The translations under genes were made by a program, and so were the position numbers. Below are positions 43,997 through 51,348 of a DNA stretch of 64,000 nt, one piece after another (position 1 is the stretch's first letter; each line of letters opens with the position of its first letter). The notes under the pieces are model-generated. The model was not told where the DNA came from, did not search any database, and saw only the letters and a program-made list of their open reading frames with translations. Source of the stretch: Gaetbulibacter_A sp043876815 (GTDB lineage Bacteria; Bacteroidota; Bacteroidia; Flavobacteriales; Flavobacteriaceae); assembly GCF_043876815.1 (NCBI RefSeq), contig NZ_JBAWKA010000006.1, forward strand, positions 38,594-102,593. Direction: 5' to 3'.

Positions 43997-44749
43997 ATGG
44001 ATCAGCCTTATGTAACCCTCAAAACCAAAAATGGTATTGGAACTATCGAGTTTTTTCACCCAAACAAAAATGCGATGCCTACTTTGGTATTGGATCTGCT
44101 GGTTGAAACGATCCAAAAAGCTGATCTAGATCAGAATATTCGGGTTATAGTTCTTCAAAGTGGTGGCGATAGAACCTTTTGTGCCGGTGCCAGTTTTAAT
44201 GAATTAGTTGCTATAGAAGACGCCAAGACCGGTGAAAAGTTCTTTTCCGGGTTTGCTAATGTGATCAATGCCATGCGAAGCTGTTCTAAATTAATTATTG
44301 GGCGCGTCCAAGGTAAGGCTGTGGGTGGTGGTGTTGGTTTGGCAGCAGCAACAGATTATTGTTTGGCTTCTAAGTATGCCTCCATAAAGTTAAGTGAATT
44401 AAGCATAGGTATAGGTCCGTTTGTGATTGAACCAGCCGTATCACGAAAGATGGGAAAACCTACAATGGCTCAAATGACCATAAATGCTGAGGCTTTTTAT
44501 TCTGCCGAATTTGCCGAAACCCATGGCCTATATGCTGAGGTCTTTGAGACCAATGAATCCCTAGATAAGGGGGTATTGGCATTAGTTGAAAAATTAAGCA
44601 CTTATAATCCTGAGGCTCTGACTGAAATGAAACGGGTGATTTGGGAAGGTACAGAACATTGGGAAGATTTGCTTCAAGAAAGAGCGAAAATTAGTGGCGC
44701 TTTGGTTTTGAGTGAATTTACAAAAAACACCCTTAAGCGATTCAAATAA
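43997..44749 (+). CDS. Enoyl-CoA hydratase/isomerase family protein
   Basis: The ATG at 43997 (MDQPYVTLKTKNGIGTIEF) is chosen; the longer frame from 43913 adds residues unlike the family. The product has 250 residues, usual for crotonases. Motifs are GIGTIEFFHP, the oxyanion-hole CAGASFNEL (DRTFCAGASF) and GRVQGKAVGGGVGLAAATDYCLAS. SIGIGPFVIEPAVSRKMG replaces the usual GLxP active-site Glu pair, so hydratase chemistry is uncertain. It converges on phhA, with 6 bases between the stops. A role in aromatic amino-acid or fatty-acid breakdown is plausible. Confidence 0.88.
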   Translation: MDQPYVTLKTKNGIGTIEFFHPNKNAMPTLVLDLLVETIQKADLDQNIRVIVLQSGGDRTFCAGASFNELVAIEDAKTGEKFFSGFANVINAMRSCSKLIIGRVQGKAVGGGVGLAAATDYCLASKYASIKLSELSIGIGPFVIEPAVSRKMGKPTMAQMTINAEAFYSAEFAETHGLYAEVFETNESLDKGVLALVEKLSTYNPEALTEMKRVIWEGTEHWEDLLQERAKISGALVLSEFTKNTLKRFK

Positions 44750-44755
44750 AAAGCA

Positions 44756-46513
44756 CTATACTTTTACGTTTTGCTTGATGATACTAATGCCGTCATCAAT
44801 GAGATGCCCCACTTGTGGGCGCTCCTGTTTTATGGTTTCCAGATGATCCAGGATTTGTTTACATAACTGACCTTCATCTGCTAAATAGGCTAACTCGAAA
44901 AGTTCAACACTTAATAACCAATCTTTTGGAAATTTTTGCGTTAAAAGTTCTAAAACTTTAGTTCTAGAAATAGTTTTGTTTGTTCCATTTCTATAATCTC
45001 TAACCTGCTGATAAAGACTTTCGAGTTCGATGCGTTCATCTGATTTCTTGGATTTAATAGTTTGAGACGAAATTTTATGGGTAATGAGATCAAAGCTATT
45101 TACATCGGCAGGTCCGGCAAAAGCTGAGACAACTTCTTTCCCTACAGCCATATCGTAAATGCCCCATTCCGGTTTAAAAAGCACTTTGTTGTTATAAGTA
45201 ACGTTACAATTTTTAAAACTTATTAAAATGATCTTACCTTGTAGATTTCTCTTCCCCGTAATGATTTCTCCGGATACCGTTATGCCACCCTCAAATTCCA
45301 AACTCACTTGTTGCTCCTCATAAATGGCATATGCAACTAAATCCCGTGGACTCATATCTTCTATAGCAAGATTAATGCCTTTTAATCTGCCAATGGGCGA
45401 GCCGAAACCATTATGATGGGTTTGGGTTCCATGGCCTACTAATTCCTTTTCGCGATAAGCGAGAGCGGTTTTACCTGTTGTCTGGATATAAATGGGTTTT
45501 CCTTGCTCTTCAATCACATAGTTAAATGCTCCTGAAATTTGAAGCCCGGTACTTAGCTCAATGGTACCTAATGCTTTTGAGTGAATCAGTTTTTTTATAC
45601 CGGACAAACCGCCCTTACGAAGTGACATGGTATTAGCGAACTCTTCCAAAACCAAACTTAAACGGGAAAAATCTGGTGTTACATAGAGTTGTGGTTGTGG
45701 TTTGGTAATATCAAAATCTTGAAATGCAGCTTCTATGGAATAGGGTAGCTTTTTAACGTCATCAGTCATACACCAGGTGCTTTCACCGATAGAGGATAAC
45801 AATCCAGCACCATAAATTTTTGGATGCTCCAGTGTGCCTATTAATCCGTATTCCACTGTCCACCAGTGTAAATTTCTGATGAGAGCCATTTCACTGGGCT
45901 CTCCCATATTTTTTTGAAGTTCATCTACCTTTTTTTCAGCTGCTTCGATCTCATTTTCAGGAGTGTCTTCAGCTTCTTTAATAATGGAAAGGTGACGAAC
46001 AGCCTCATATAATTCGTAATCTTTTGCTGATGATATGGCCTTTGATCCTATTTCGCCAAAGCGTCTTAAATATTCAGCATATTCAGGATTTGCAATAATC
46101 GGGGCATGTCCTGCACCTTCGTGGATGATATCGGGGGCAGGAGTATATTCAATATGTTCTAATTGGCGAATATCACTTGCAATAACTAAAACATTATAGG
46201 CCTGAAATTCCATAAAGGCATTCGGTGGAATAAACCCATCAACGGCTACTGCGGCCCAACCAATATCTTTAAGAATTCGGTTCATACCGTACATATTAGG
46301 AATGCTGTCAATAGATATGCCCGTTTGCTTCAAACCCTCTAAATATGATTTGTGTGCTACCTTACTTAAAAAATTAACATTTTTGCGCATAACGTATCGC
46401 CAAACGGCCTGATCGATGGCAGAATAATGCTCATAGTTTTGAGGTTTTATAAACTGTTTCAAATGCTTGGGTAAGCGATCTAAAATAGGGTTTGTCTCAA
46501 TTGCAGTATTCAT
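44756..46513 (-). CDS. phhA: Phenylalanine 4-monooxygenase-type aromatic amino-acid hydroxylase
   Basis: A 585-residue pterin-dependent hydroxylase. The iron-binding pair His131 and His136 lies in DIIHEGAGHAPIIANPEYAEYL, and the third ligand is Glu221 in HWWTVEYGLIG. It should convert phenylalanine to tyrosine using tetrahydropterin. Compared with bacterial PhhA of about 260-300 residues, it has an insert of some 40 charged residues between the His pair and the Glu, and a C-terminal extension of about 300 residues without recognised domain. I believe this long form is usual in Bacteroidota. No N-terminal ACT domain is present. It is convergent with the enoyl-CoA hydratase gene. Confidence 0.92.
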   Translation of the reverse strand: MNTAIETNPILDRLPKHLKQFIKPQNYEHYSAIDQAVWRYVMRKNVNFLSKVAHKSYLEGLKQTGISIDSIPNMYGMNRILKDIGWAAVAVDGFIPPNAFMEFQAYNVLVIASDIRQLEHIEYTPAPDIIHEGAGHAPIIANPEYAEYLRRFGEIGSKAISSAKDYELYEAVRHLSIIKEAEDTPENEIEAAEKKVDELQKNMGEPSEMALIRNLHWWTVEYGLIGTLEHPKIYGAGLLSSIGESTWCMTDDVKKLPYSIEAAFQDFDITKPQPQLYVTPDFSRLSLVLEEFANTMSLRKGGLSGIKKLIHSKALGTIELSTGLQISGAFNYVIEEQGKPIYIQTTGKTALAYREKELVGHGTQTHHNGFGSPIGRLKGINLAIEDMSPRDLVAYAIYEEQQVSLEFEGGITVSGEIITGKRNLQGKIILISFKNCNVTYNNKVLFKPEWGIYDMAVGKEVVSAFAGPADVNSFDLITHKISSQTIKSKKSDERIELESLYQQVRDYRNGTNKTISRTKVLELLTQKFPKDWLLSVELFELAYLADEGQLCKQILDHLETIKQERPQVGHLIDDGISIIKQNVKV

Positions 46514-46655
46514 TTTTTTCGTGGTTTTATCTCAAGTAAAAATAGAAATTTCTTTAATCTTCGTAGAAATTAATGAAAATTTTTAATAAAAACGAGTTTT
46601 TAATGCCTTTTGTAGAAAACTTAAACTTGGTTTTTAAAATAAAAGAATATGGCAT

Positions 46656-46685
46656 AAAAAAAGCAATTCGGATAGAATTGCTTTT
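46656..46685 (-). terminator. Rho-independent terminator of the DUF4136 gene
   Basis: AAAAGCAATTC (46659-46669) pairs with GAATTGCTTTT (46675-46685), followed on the minus strand by a T run, 5 bases after the DUF4136 stop. It separates that gene from phhA. Confidence 0.88.
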
Positions 46686-46690
46686 CTAAA

Positions 46691-47266
46691 TTATTGCTGA
46701 GCATTAGGAGGAAAGCGTTCCATGATTTTTGCAACAAACTCCTTTATGCGTTGTTCCTTTTTTTCCATGTTTTTAGGTAAATGGCCCGTGCCCATTCCTT
46801 GCCAAACCAATTCTTTTTTCTCAGCATCAAGAAGATCAACATATAAGTGACCTTGAACACTGGTTGAAACATTGGGTTGATTCCAATTGCTGCCCCAGCC
46901 CCAGGGTCCGAAACCACCCCAGCCCCAAGGTCCGAAACCGCCCCAGCCCCAGCCACCCATTCCCCAGGTGTTGTTGTAAACATCTACACGTTGCTGTGAT
47001 TTAGTGAAAATACTTATTAAAAGATCAGGTGTTTCAGATTTGGTAAGGCCTTTCGCTAAAAGTTCGTGTTCAATAGCTCTTAAAATTCGGCGTTTGTCAA
47101 GATCGTTTATTTCGGCTTTATCGATGCCCGTTTTGAAAAAGGCAAAAGTTTTATACTGATCAAAATTGGCTCTAGTATCATAGTCTGATGCAACTCTGAT
47201 ACTACTACAGGAACTTATTGTTAGGAATAGTACAATAAGTGGTAAAGTTTTAAATAGTGTCTTCAT
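46691..47266 (-). CDS. DUF4136-type lipoprotein with Gly-Trp repeats
   Basis: A 191-residue lipoprotein (FLTISSC20). The fold is recognised from SDYDTRANFDQYKTFAFF near the start, IDKAEINDLDKRRILRAIEHELLAKGLTKSETPDLLISIF, and the end block LYVDLLDAEKKELVWQGMGTGHL. A Gly/Trp/Pro-rich insert (GGWGWGGFGPWGWGGFGPWGWG, about 105-125) comes from a tandem 24-bp repeat. The function of DUF4136 proteins is unknown; they are common outer-membrane or periplasmic lipoproteins in Bacteroidota. Confidence 0.88.
   Translation of the reverse strand: MKTLFKTLPLIVLFLTISSCSSIRVASDYDTRANFDQYKTFAFFKTGIDKAEINDLDKRRILRAIEHELLAKGLTKSETPDLLISIFTKSQQRVDVYNNTWGMGGWGWGGFGPWGWGGFGPWGWGSNWNQPNVSTSVQGHLYVDLLDAEKKELVWQGMGTGHLPKNMEKKEQRIKEFVAKIMERFPPNAQQ
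46893..46952. repeat. 24-bp tandem repeat inside the DUF4136 gene
   Basis: Two and a half copies of a 24-bp unit (46893-46916, 46917-46940, partial 46941-46952) encode the eight-residue unit GWGGFGPW. The unit is a multiple of three, so copy-number change would keep the frame. Confidence 0.8.
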
Positions 47267-47363
47267 AGCGTTATAGTTTTACTTGGCTCTCAAAATGAGC
47301 GGTTATTATAAAGTTCTCATTACCAATAGCCTCAATAATCATACCAACAAAATCATTCAAAAT

Positions 47364-47528
47364 TCAACGATATTGCCTGTTGGTATTTTTATCATATCCA
47401 TAGGGGCAATGCCTGCAGCCACTTTCGCAACAATACCCGCGTTTTAATAAGTACTGCTCGGTAAAACACCTGTAGCCTTCCGGGGTTATATAATAATCAC
47501 CTTCTTCCAGAGGTAAAATTCGTTTCAT
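47364..47528 (-). CDS. Small Cys-rich DUF5522-like protein
   Basis: The ATG at 47528 (MKRILPLEEGDYYITPEGYRCFTEQYLLKRGYCC) is chosen over a longer frame, giving 54 residues. Four cysteines cluster in RGYCCESGCRHCPYGY (C-C-x3-C-x2-C), with a fifth in GYRCF, suggesting metal binding. This matches the small DUF5522 family, common in Bacteroidota and of unknown function. A -7 box (47536-47543, minus) lies only 7 bases upstream, so its mRNA would be nearly leaderless. Confidence 0.8.
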   Translation of the reverse strand: MKRILPLEEGDYYITPEGYRCFTEQYLLKRGYCCESGCRHCPYGYDKNTNRQYR

Positions 47529-47535
47529 AGTTATA

Positions 47536-47543
47536 CAAAGATA
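47536..47543 (-). promoter_or_regulatory. -7 promoter box for the DUF5522 gene
   Basis: Minus strand reads TATCTTTG, an exact TAnnTTTG match, 7 bases before the start codon. It lies back-to-back with a plus-strand box at 47547-47554. Confidence 0.5.
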
Positions 47544-47546
47544 CTG

Positions 47547-47554
47547 TAATTTTG
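47547..47554 (+). promoter_or_regulatory. -7 promoter box for the D-cysteine desulfhydrase-like operon
   Basis: TAATTTTG matches TAnnTTTG on the plus strand, 85 bases before the gene at 47640 and 3 bases from the divergent minus-strand box. Confidence 0.4.
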
Positions 47555-47639
47555 AACAAAATGGAATACTTTTATAACACGGCATTAATATTCTAAATTT
47601 TTATAATTGAAGGCTTTAATGCGATTTTTTAAACCATAA

Positions 47640-48554
47640 ATGATGTTGCCGGAATTAAAAGATATTAGTAATGAAGAGGTGAAACTTCCTGAATCGTCAA
47701 AGGTTCGGTTGTTTATAAAACGGGAGGATAGAATTCATCCGTTCGTTTCGGGAAATAAATATCGAAAATTGAAATATAATTTGATTGAGGCCGCTTCATT
47801 GGGTTTCGATACCGTATTAACTTTTGGAGGGGCATATTCAAATCATATTGCTGCGATAGCTTCAGCCGGAAAATTACATCATTTTAAAACTATTGGGGTT
47901 ATTCGTGGGGATGAATTAAGATCAAAAAAGGATTATAACCCAACCTTAAAATTTGCCCAAGCGCAAGGGATGAAATTGCATTTTATATCACGTGAGGTTT
48001 ATAAAAATAAAACGGCGCAGACTTTTTTAGAAGAACTAAAGAGAACTTTTGGATCTTTTTACACCGTTCCCGAAGGCGGTACAAATGCTTTAGCCGTAAA
48101 AGGTTGTGAGGAAATTTTAAAACCGGAGGATTCTATGTTTGATTATATCTGTTGCTCCGTCGGGACAGGAGGTACCCTTTCCGGAATAATTAATGCATCT
48201 AAACCCCATCAGCATATTTTTGGATTTCCAGCCTTGAAAGGTGATTTTTTAAGCGACATAATTAGTAAATTTGCAATGAAACGGAACTGGGAATTACAAA
48301 CGGCTTATCATTTCGGTGGTTATGCTAAAATAAATAATGAGCTTATTGAGTTTATGAATCGGTTTAAGGCTGAAAATGATATTCCACTCGACCCTGTTTA
48401 TACCGGGAAAATGATGTTCGGTATTATAGATCTGATTAAAAAGGGATATTTTCCACCACAGTCAAACATTCTCGCTGTGCATACTGGAGGTTTACAAGGT
48501 ATAGAAGGAATGAACTTAAAATTAAAAAAGAAAAATTTACCATTGATAATATAA
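47640..48554 (+). CDS. PLP-dependent D-cysteine desulfhydrase / ACC deaminase-like enzyme
   Basis: A 304-residue fold-type II PLP enzyme without signal peptide. IKREDRIHPFVSGNKYRKLKYNL contains the PLP Lys of the family (Lys in SGNKYRK), TFGGAYSNHIAAIA is the substrate/cofactor loop, and CCSVGTGGTLSGI binds the PLP phosphate. It would deaminate D-cysteine or a related amino acid; ACC deaminase activity cannot be excluded. It is slightly shorter than DcyD (about 330). The GH73 lipoprotein starts 4 bases after its stop. Confidence 0.85.
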   Translation: MMLPELKDISNEEVKLPESSKVRLFIKREDRIHPFVSGNKYRKLKYNLIEAASLGFDTVLTFGGAYSNHIAAIASAGKLHHFKTIGVIRGDELRSKKDYNPTLKFAQAQGMKLHFISREVYKNKTAQTFLEELKRTFGSFYTVPEGGTNALAVKGCEEILKPEDSMFDYICCSVGTGGTLSGIINASKPHQHIFGFPALKGDFLSDIISKFAMKRNWELQTAYHFGGYAKINNELIEFMNRFKAENDIPLDPVYTGKMMFGIIDLIKKGYFPPQSNILAVHTGGLQGIEGMNLKLKKKNLPLII

Positions 48555-48558
48555 AATA

Positions 48559-49365
48559 ATGAAACGAATTTACCTTTTGTTCTTGGTGTGTGTTTTAGCT
48601 TTCAGCTGTAAATCCAGAAAAAGTATTGTGAGCCAAAAGGATCATCCTGAAAAGCCAGTTGTGGTTATTAGTTCTGAGGATACTTCGGATAAAAGCCATA
48701 CAAGCGAAACTCCTGAAATAACACCGAAGGTATATGCCAGTGCCACGGAAAAATATATTGATGTTTACAAAGCGATAGCACAAAGTGAAATGGCCTTATA
48801 TGGTATTCCGGCGAGTATAACCTTAGCTCAGGGGATTTTAGAATCGGGGTCTGGAAATGGCCGACTTTCAGTCGAGGCCAATAATCATTTTGGTATAAAA
48901 TGTCATGGCTGGACGGGTAAAAAAATATATCACGATGACGATGAGCGACAAGAGTGTTTTAGAAAATACAAAGATCCAAAATATTCGTTTCGGGATCATT
49001 CGCTTTTTTTATCGGAACGTAAACGCTATGCCGGACTTTTCAAATTAAAAAAAGGAGATTATAAAGGTTGGGCCAGGGGCTTAAAAGATGCCGGTTATGC
49101 CACGGATAGGAAATATCCTCAGAAATTAATCTCACTTATTGAACGGTATCAGTTATATGAATTTGACAAAGAAGTTTTAGGGCAGGATTATGATCGTCAT
49201 GTTGAAATCGCCGAAATTGATGAAACTGTTTACACGGTTTCTAAAGGGGATACCTTATATTCTATTGCAAAAAAGTACAATACTACGGTAGAAAACATCC
49301 AAAGAGTAAATGATCTGGCCGGAACGACTATAAACATAGGACAAGAATTAATTATAAAACCCTAG
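48559..49365 (+). CDS. GH73 glucosaminidase-LysM lipoprotein (cell-wall hydrolase)
   Basis: A 268-residue lipoprotein (VLAFSC17). Residues about 60-205 form a glucosaminidase domain with the active-site Glu in ITLAQGILESGSGNGRLSVEANNHFGIKCHGWTGK, followed by FRKYKDPKYSFRDHSLFLSERKRYAGLF. Residues about 222-267 are one LysM motif (YTVSKGDTLYSIAKKYNTTVENIQRVNDLAGTTINIGQELIIKP), which binds peptidoglycan. It should cut the glycan backbone of peptidoglycan in the periplasm. It sits in a run with hemL, which starts 11 bases later. Confidence 0.95.
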   Translation: MKRIYLLFLVCVLAFSCKSRKSIVSQKDHPEKPVVVISSEDTSDKSHTSETPEITPKVYASATEKYIDVYKAIAQSEMALYGIPASITLAQGILESGSGNGRLSVEANNHFGIKCHGWTGKKIYHDDDERQECFRKYKDPKYSFRDHSLFLSERKRYAGLFKLKKGDYKGWARGLKDAGYATDRKYPQKLISLIERYQLYEFDKEVLGQDYDRHVEIAEIDETVYTVSKGDTLYSIAKKYNTTVENIQRVNDLAGTTINIGQELIIKP

Positions 49366-49376
49366 ATATACAATTT

Positions 49377-50663
49377 ATGATTTACAAACGAAGTAGTGCA
49401 CTTTTCGCAGAAGCTGAAACAGTCATTCCGGGTGGCGTTAATTCTCCGGTTAGGGCTTTTAAAGGTGTTGGAGGAACACCCATTTTTGTGAAAGAGGCGA
49501 AAGGCGCCTATTTATATGATGAAGATGGAAATCGTTTAATAGATTTTATTAATTCCTGGGGCCCAATGATTTTAGGTCATGCCTATAAACCTGTGGTTGA
49601 TGCAGTTGTTGAAAAGGCTAAAAGAGGGACTTCATTCGGAATGCCAACAGAGATTGAAACTAAAATTGCACAGCTAGCGGTTTCTATGGTGCCTAATATT
49701 GATAAAATTCGATTTGTGAATTCTGGAACTGAAGCCTGCATGAGTGCCATACGATTAGCGCGCGGTTTCACGGGAAAAGATAAGATTATCAAGTTTTCCG
49801 GATGTTATCATGGGCATTCGGATTCATTTTTAATTCAGGCCGGAAGTGGTGCCAGTACCTTCGGAATACCTAATAGTCCTGGAGTGACAAAAGGGACGGC
49901 AAAAGACACCCTACTAGCGACCTATAACGATTTGGATAGTGTTCAGAACTTAATTGATGCCAATACCGGTGAAATAGCTTGTATCATAATAGAACCTGTT
50001 GCGGGAAACATGGGTTGTATACCGCCTAAAAATAACTTTTTACAAAAACTTCGCGATCTGTGTGATTCGCATGATATATTACTGGTTTTTGATGAGGTAA
50101 TGACAGGATTCCGACTAGCCAAAGGTGGTGCGCAGGAACTGTATAATGTGAAAGCTGATATTATTTGTTTCGGCAAAGTTATTGGTGGTGGATTACCAGT
50201 TGGGGCTTTTGCAGCAAAAAGTGAAATAATGGATTATTTATCTCCTTTAGGTCCGGTATATCAGGCCGGAACCTTGAGTGGAAATCCTTTGGCAATGGCT
50301 GCCGGCTTAGCGATGTTAAAGGCATTAGATTCCGATGATGAGGTTTTTGATAGACTGGCTGCTAAAACAGAATATTTACACCAAGGTTTGCATAAAGTAT
50401 TATTGGACTGTAAAATAGACCATACCATTAACCGCGTTGGGTCGATGATTTCGGTGCATTTTCATCCAGATGCCGTAATCGATTTTGAGTCTGCAGCTAA
50501 GGGTAATAATGATACTTTTAAAAAATTCTTTCACGGCTTGCTGAATGCAGGCGTTTATATTGCGCCAAGTGCCTTCGAAACCTGGTTTATTACAGATGCG
50601 CTGAGCTACGAGGATCTGGATTTTACAATAAATGCCGTAAATGAGGTTGCTAAAACCTTGTAA
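49377..50663 (+). CDS. hemL: Glutamate-1-semialdehyde 2,1-aminomutase
   Basis: A 428-residue PLP enzyme of the class III aminotransferase family. SALFAEAETVIPGGVNSPVRAFKGVGGTP at the N-terminus is diagnostic for HemL. DEVMTGFR and Lys267 in CFGKVIGGGLPVGAFA form the PLP site. It converts glutamate-1-semialdehyde to 5-aminolevulinate, so this bacterium makes haem by the C5 route. A terminator follows the stop closely. Confidence 0.98.
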   Translation: MIYKRSSALFAEAETVIPGGVNSPVRAFKGVGGTPIFVKEAKGAYLYDEDGNRLIDFINSWGPMILGHAYKPVVDAVVEKAKRGTSFGMPTEIETKIAQLAVSMVPNIDKIRFVNSGTEACMSAIRLARGFTGKDKIIKFSGCYHGHSDSFLIQAGSGASTFGIPNSPGVTKGTAKDTLLATYNDLDSVQNLIDANTGEIACIIIEPVAGNMGCIPPKNNFLQKLRDLCDSHDILLVFDEVMTGFRLAKGGAQELYNVKADIICFGKVIGGGLPVGAFAAKSEIMDYLSPLGPVYQAGTLSGNPLAMAAGLAMLKALDSDDEVFDRLAAKTEYLHQGLHKVLLDCKIDHTINRVGSMISVHFHPDAVIDFESAAKGNNDTFKKFFHGLLNAGVYIAPSAFETWFITDALSYEDLDFTINAVNEVAKTL

Positions 50664-50668
50664 AAAGG

Positions 50669-50699
50669 AAAACGCATCTCAATTTGAGATGCGTTTTTT
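50669..50699. terminator. Bidirectional terminator between hemL and the Spy-like gene
   Basis: AAAACGCATCTCA (50669-50681) pairs perfectly with TGAGATGCGTTTT (50685-50697) around a 3-base loop, with T runs on both strands. It can end hemL (plus) and the convergent gene at 50732-51190 (minus). Confidence 0.92.
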
Positions 50700-50731
50700 C
50701 AACAAACTAATCAAACTAAACTAACCAATTA

Positions 50732-51190
50732 TTATGGTCTGTTCTCTTTCATATGTTTTTTCATACCACCTTTTTGTTGCATCGCCATGCGGGCACGTGC
50801 TTTTTCCCATTTTTCGTATTGTTCAGCATTAAGAATAGATTTCATTTTCTCTTTCATAGCAATTTGATGATCTAATCTTATATTTTCCATAGCATAGCGC
50901 TCTTCAGTAGTTGGTTTTTCTCCACGTTCTCTTTTCGCTTTGCGGTCTGCCATCATAGCCTTTCTTTGTTTGGCGTTTTCTAAATTTACGTTTTGGATCT
51001 GATCCTGCTGGGTAGCATTTAGATCTAATAATAACGTCATCTTTTTGGTTTGAAGCGTGGCTATTTCTTCCGTTGAAAGTTGCATCATTTTTTGGGCTCT
51101 CCCTTCGCGTTGGCGTTCCGCTTTTGGCGCATCTTGTCCAAAAACCTGAACAGTTATGGCTAGAACAGCTAACAGAATTAATTTTTTCAT
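50732..51190 (-). CDS. Spy/CpxP- or DUF4890-like periplasmic protein
   Basis: A 152-residue exported protein: signal peptide 1-19 (VQVFGQ), then a highly charged, helical protein rich in Lys, Arg, Met and Glu. LLLDLNATQQDQIQNVNLENAKQRKAMMADRKAK and LDHQIAMKEKMKSILNAEQYEKWEKARARM resemble the LTxxQ-type repeats of Spy/CpxP and the DUF4890 family. Proteins of this type act as periplasmic chaperones or envelope-stress inhibitors; the exact role here is unknown. It is convergent with hemL. Confidence 0.75.
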   Translation of the reverse strand: MKKLILLAVLAITVQVFGQDAPKAERQREGRAQKMMQLSTEEIATLQTKKMTLLLDLNATQQDQIQNVNLENAKQRKAMMADRKAKRERGEKPTTEERYAMENIRLDHQIAMKEKMKSILNAEQYEKWEKARARMAMQQKGGMKKHMKENRP

Positions 51191-51348
51191 GTCTTACGTT
51201 TTTTAATTTGTATATAGGACTTGAAAAATTTAAAAAGGTTTAACCCCGAAGATTTTTTAACGGGTTTTTAACAGATCCATAAAAACTGGAAAGAAGTAAG
51301 GTGATTTGAAAATAATGTACTTGGTAGGTAAAGAATTAAAAATTAAAT

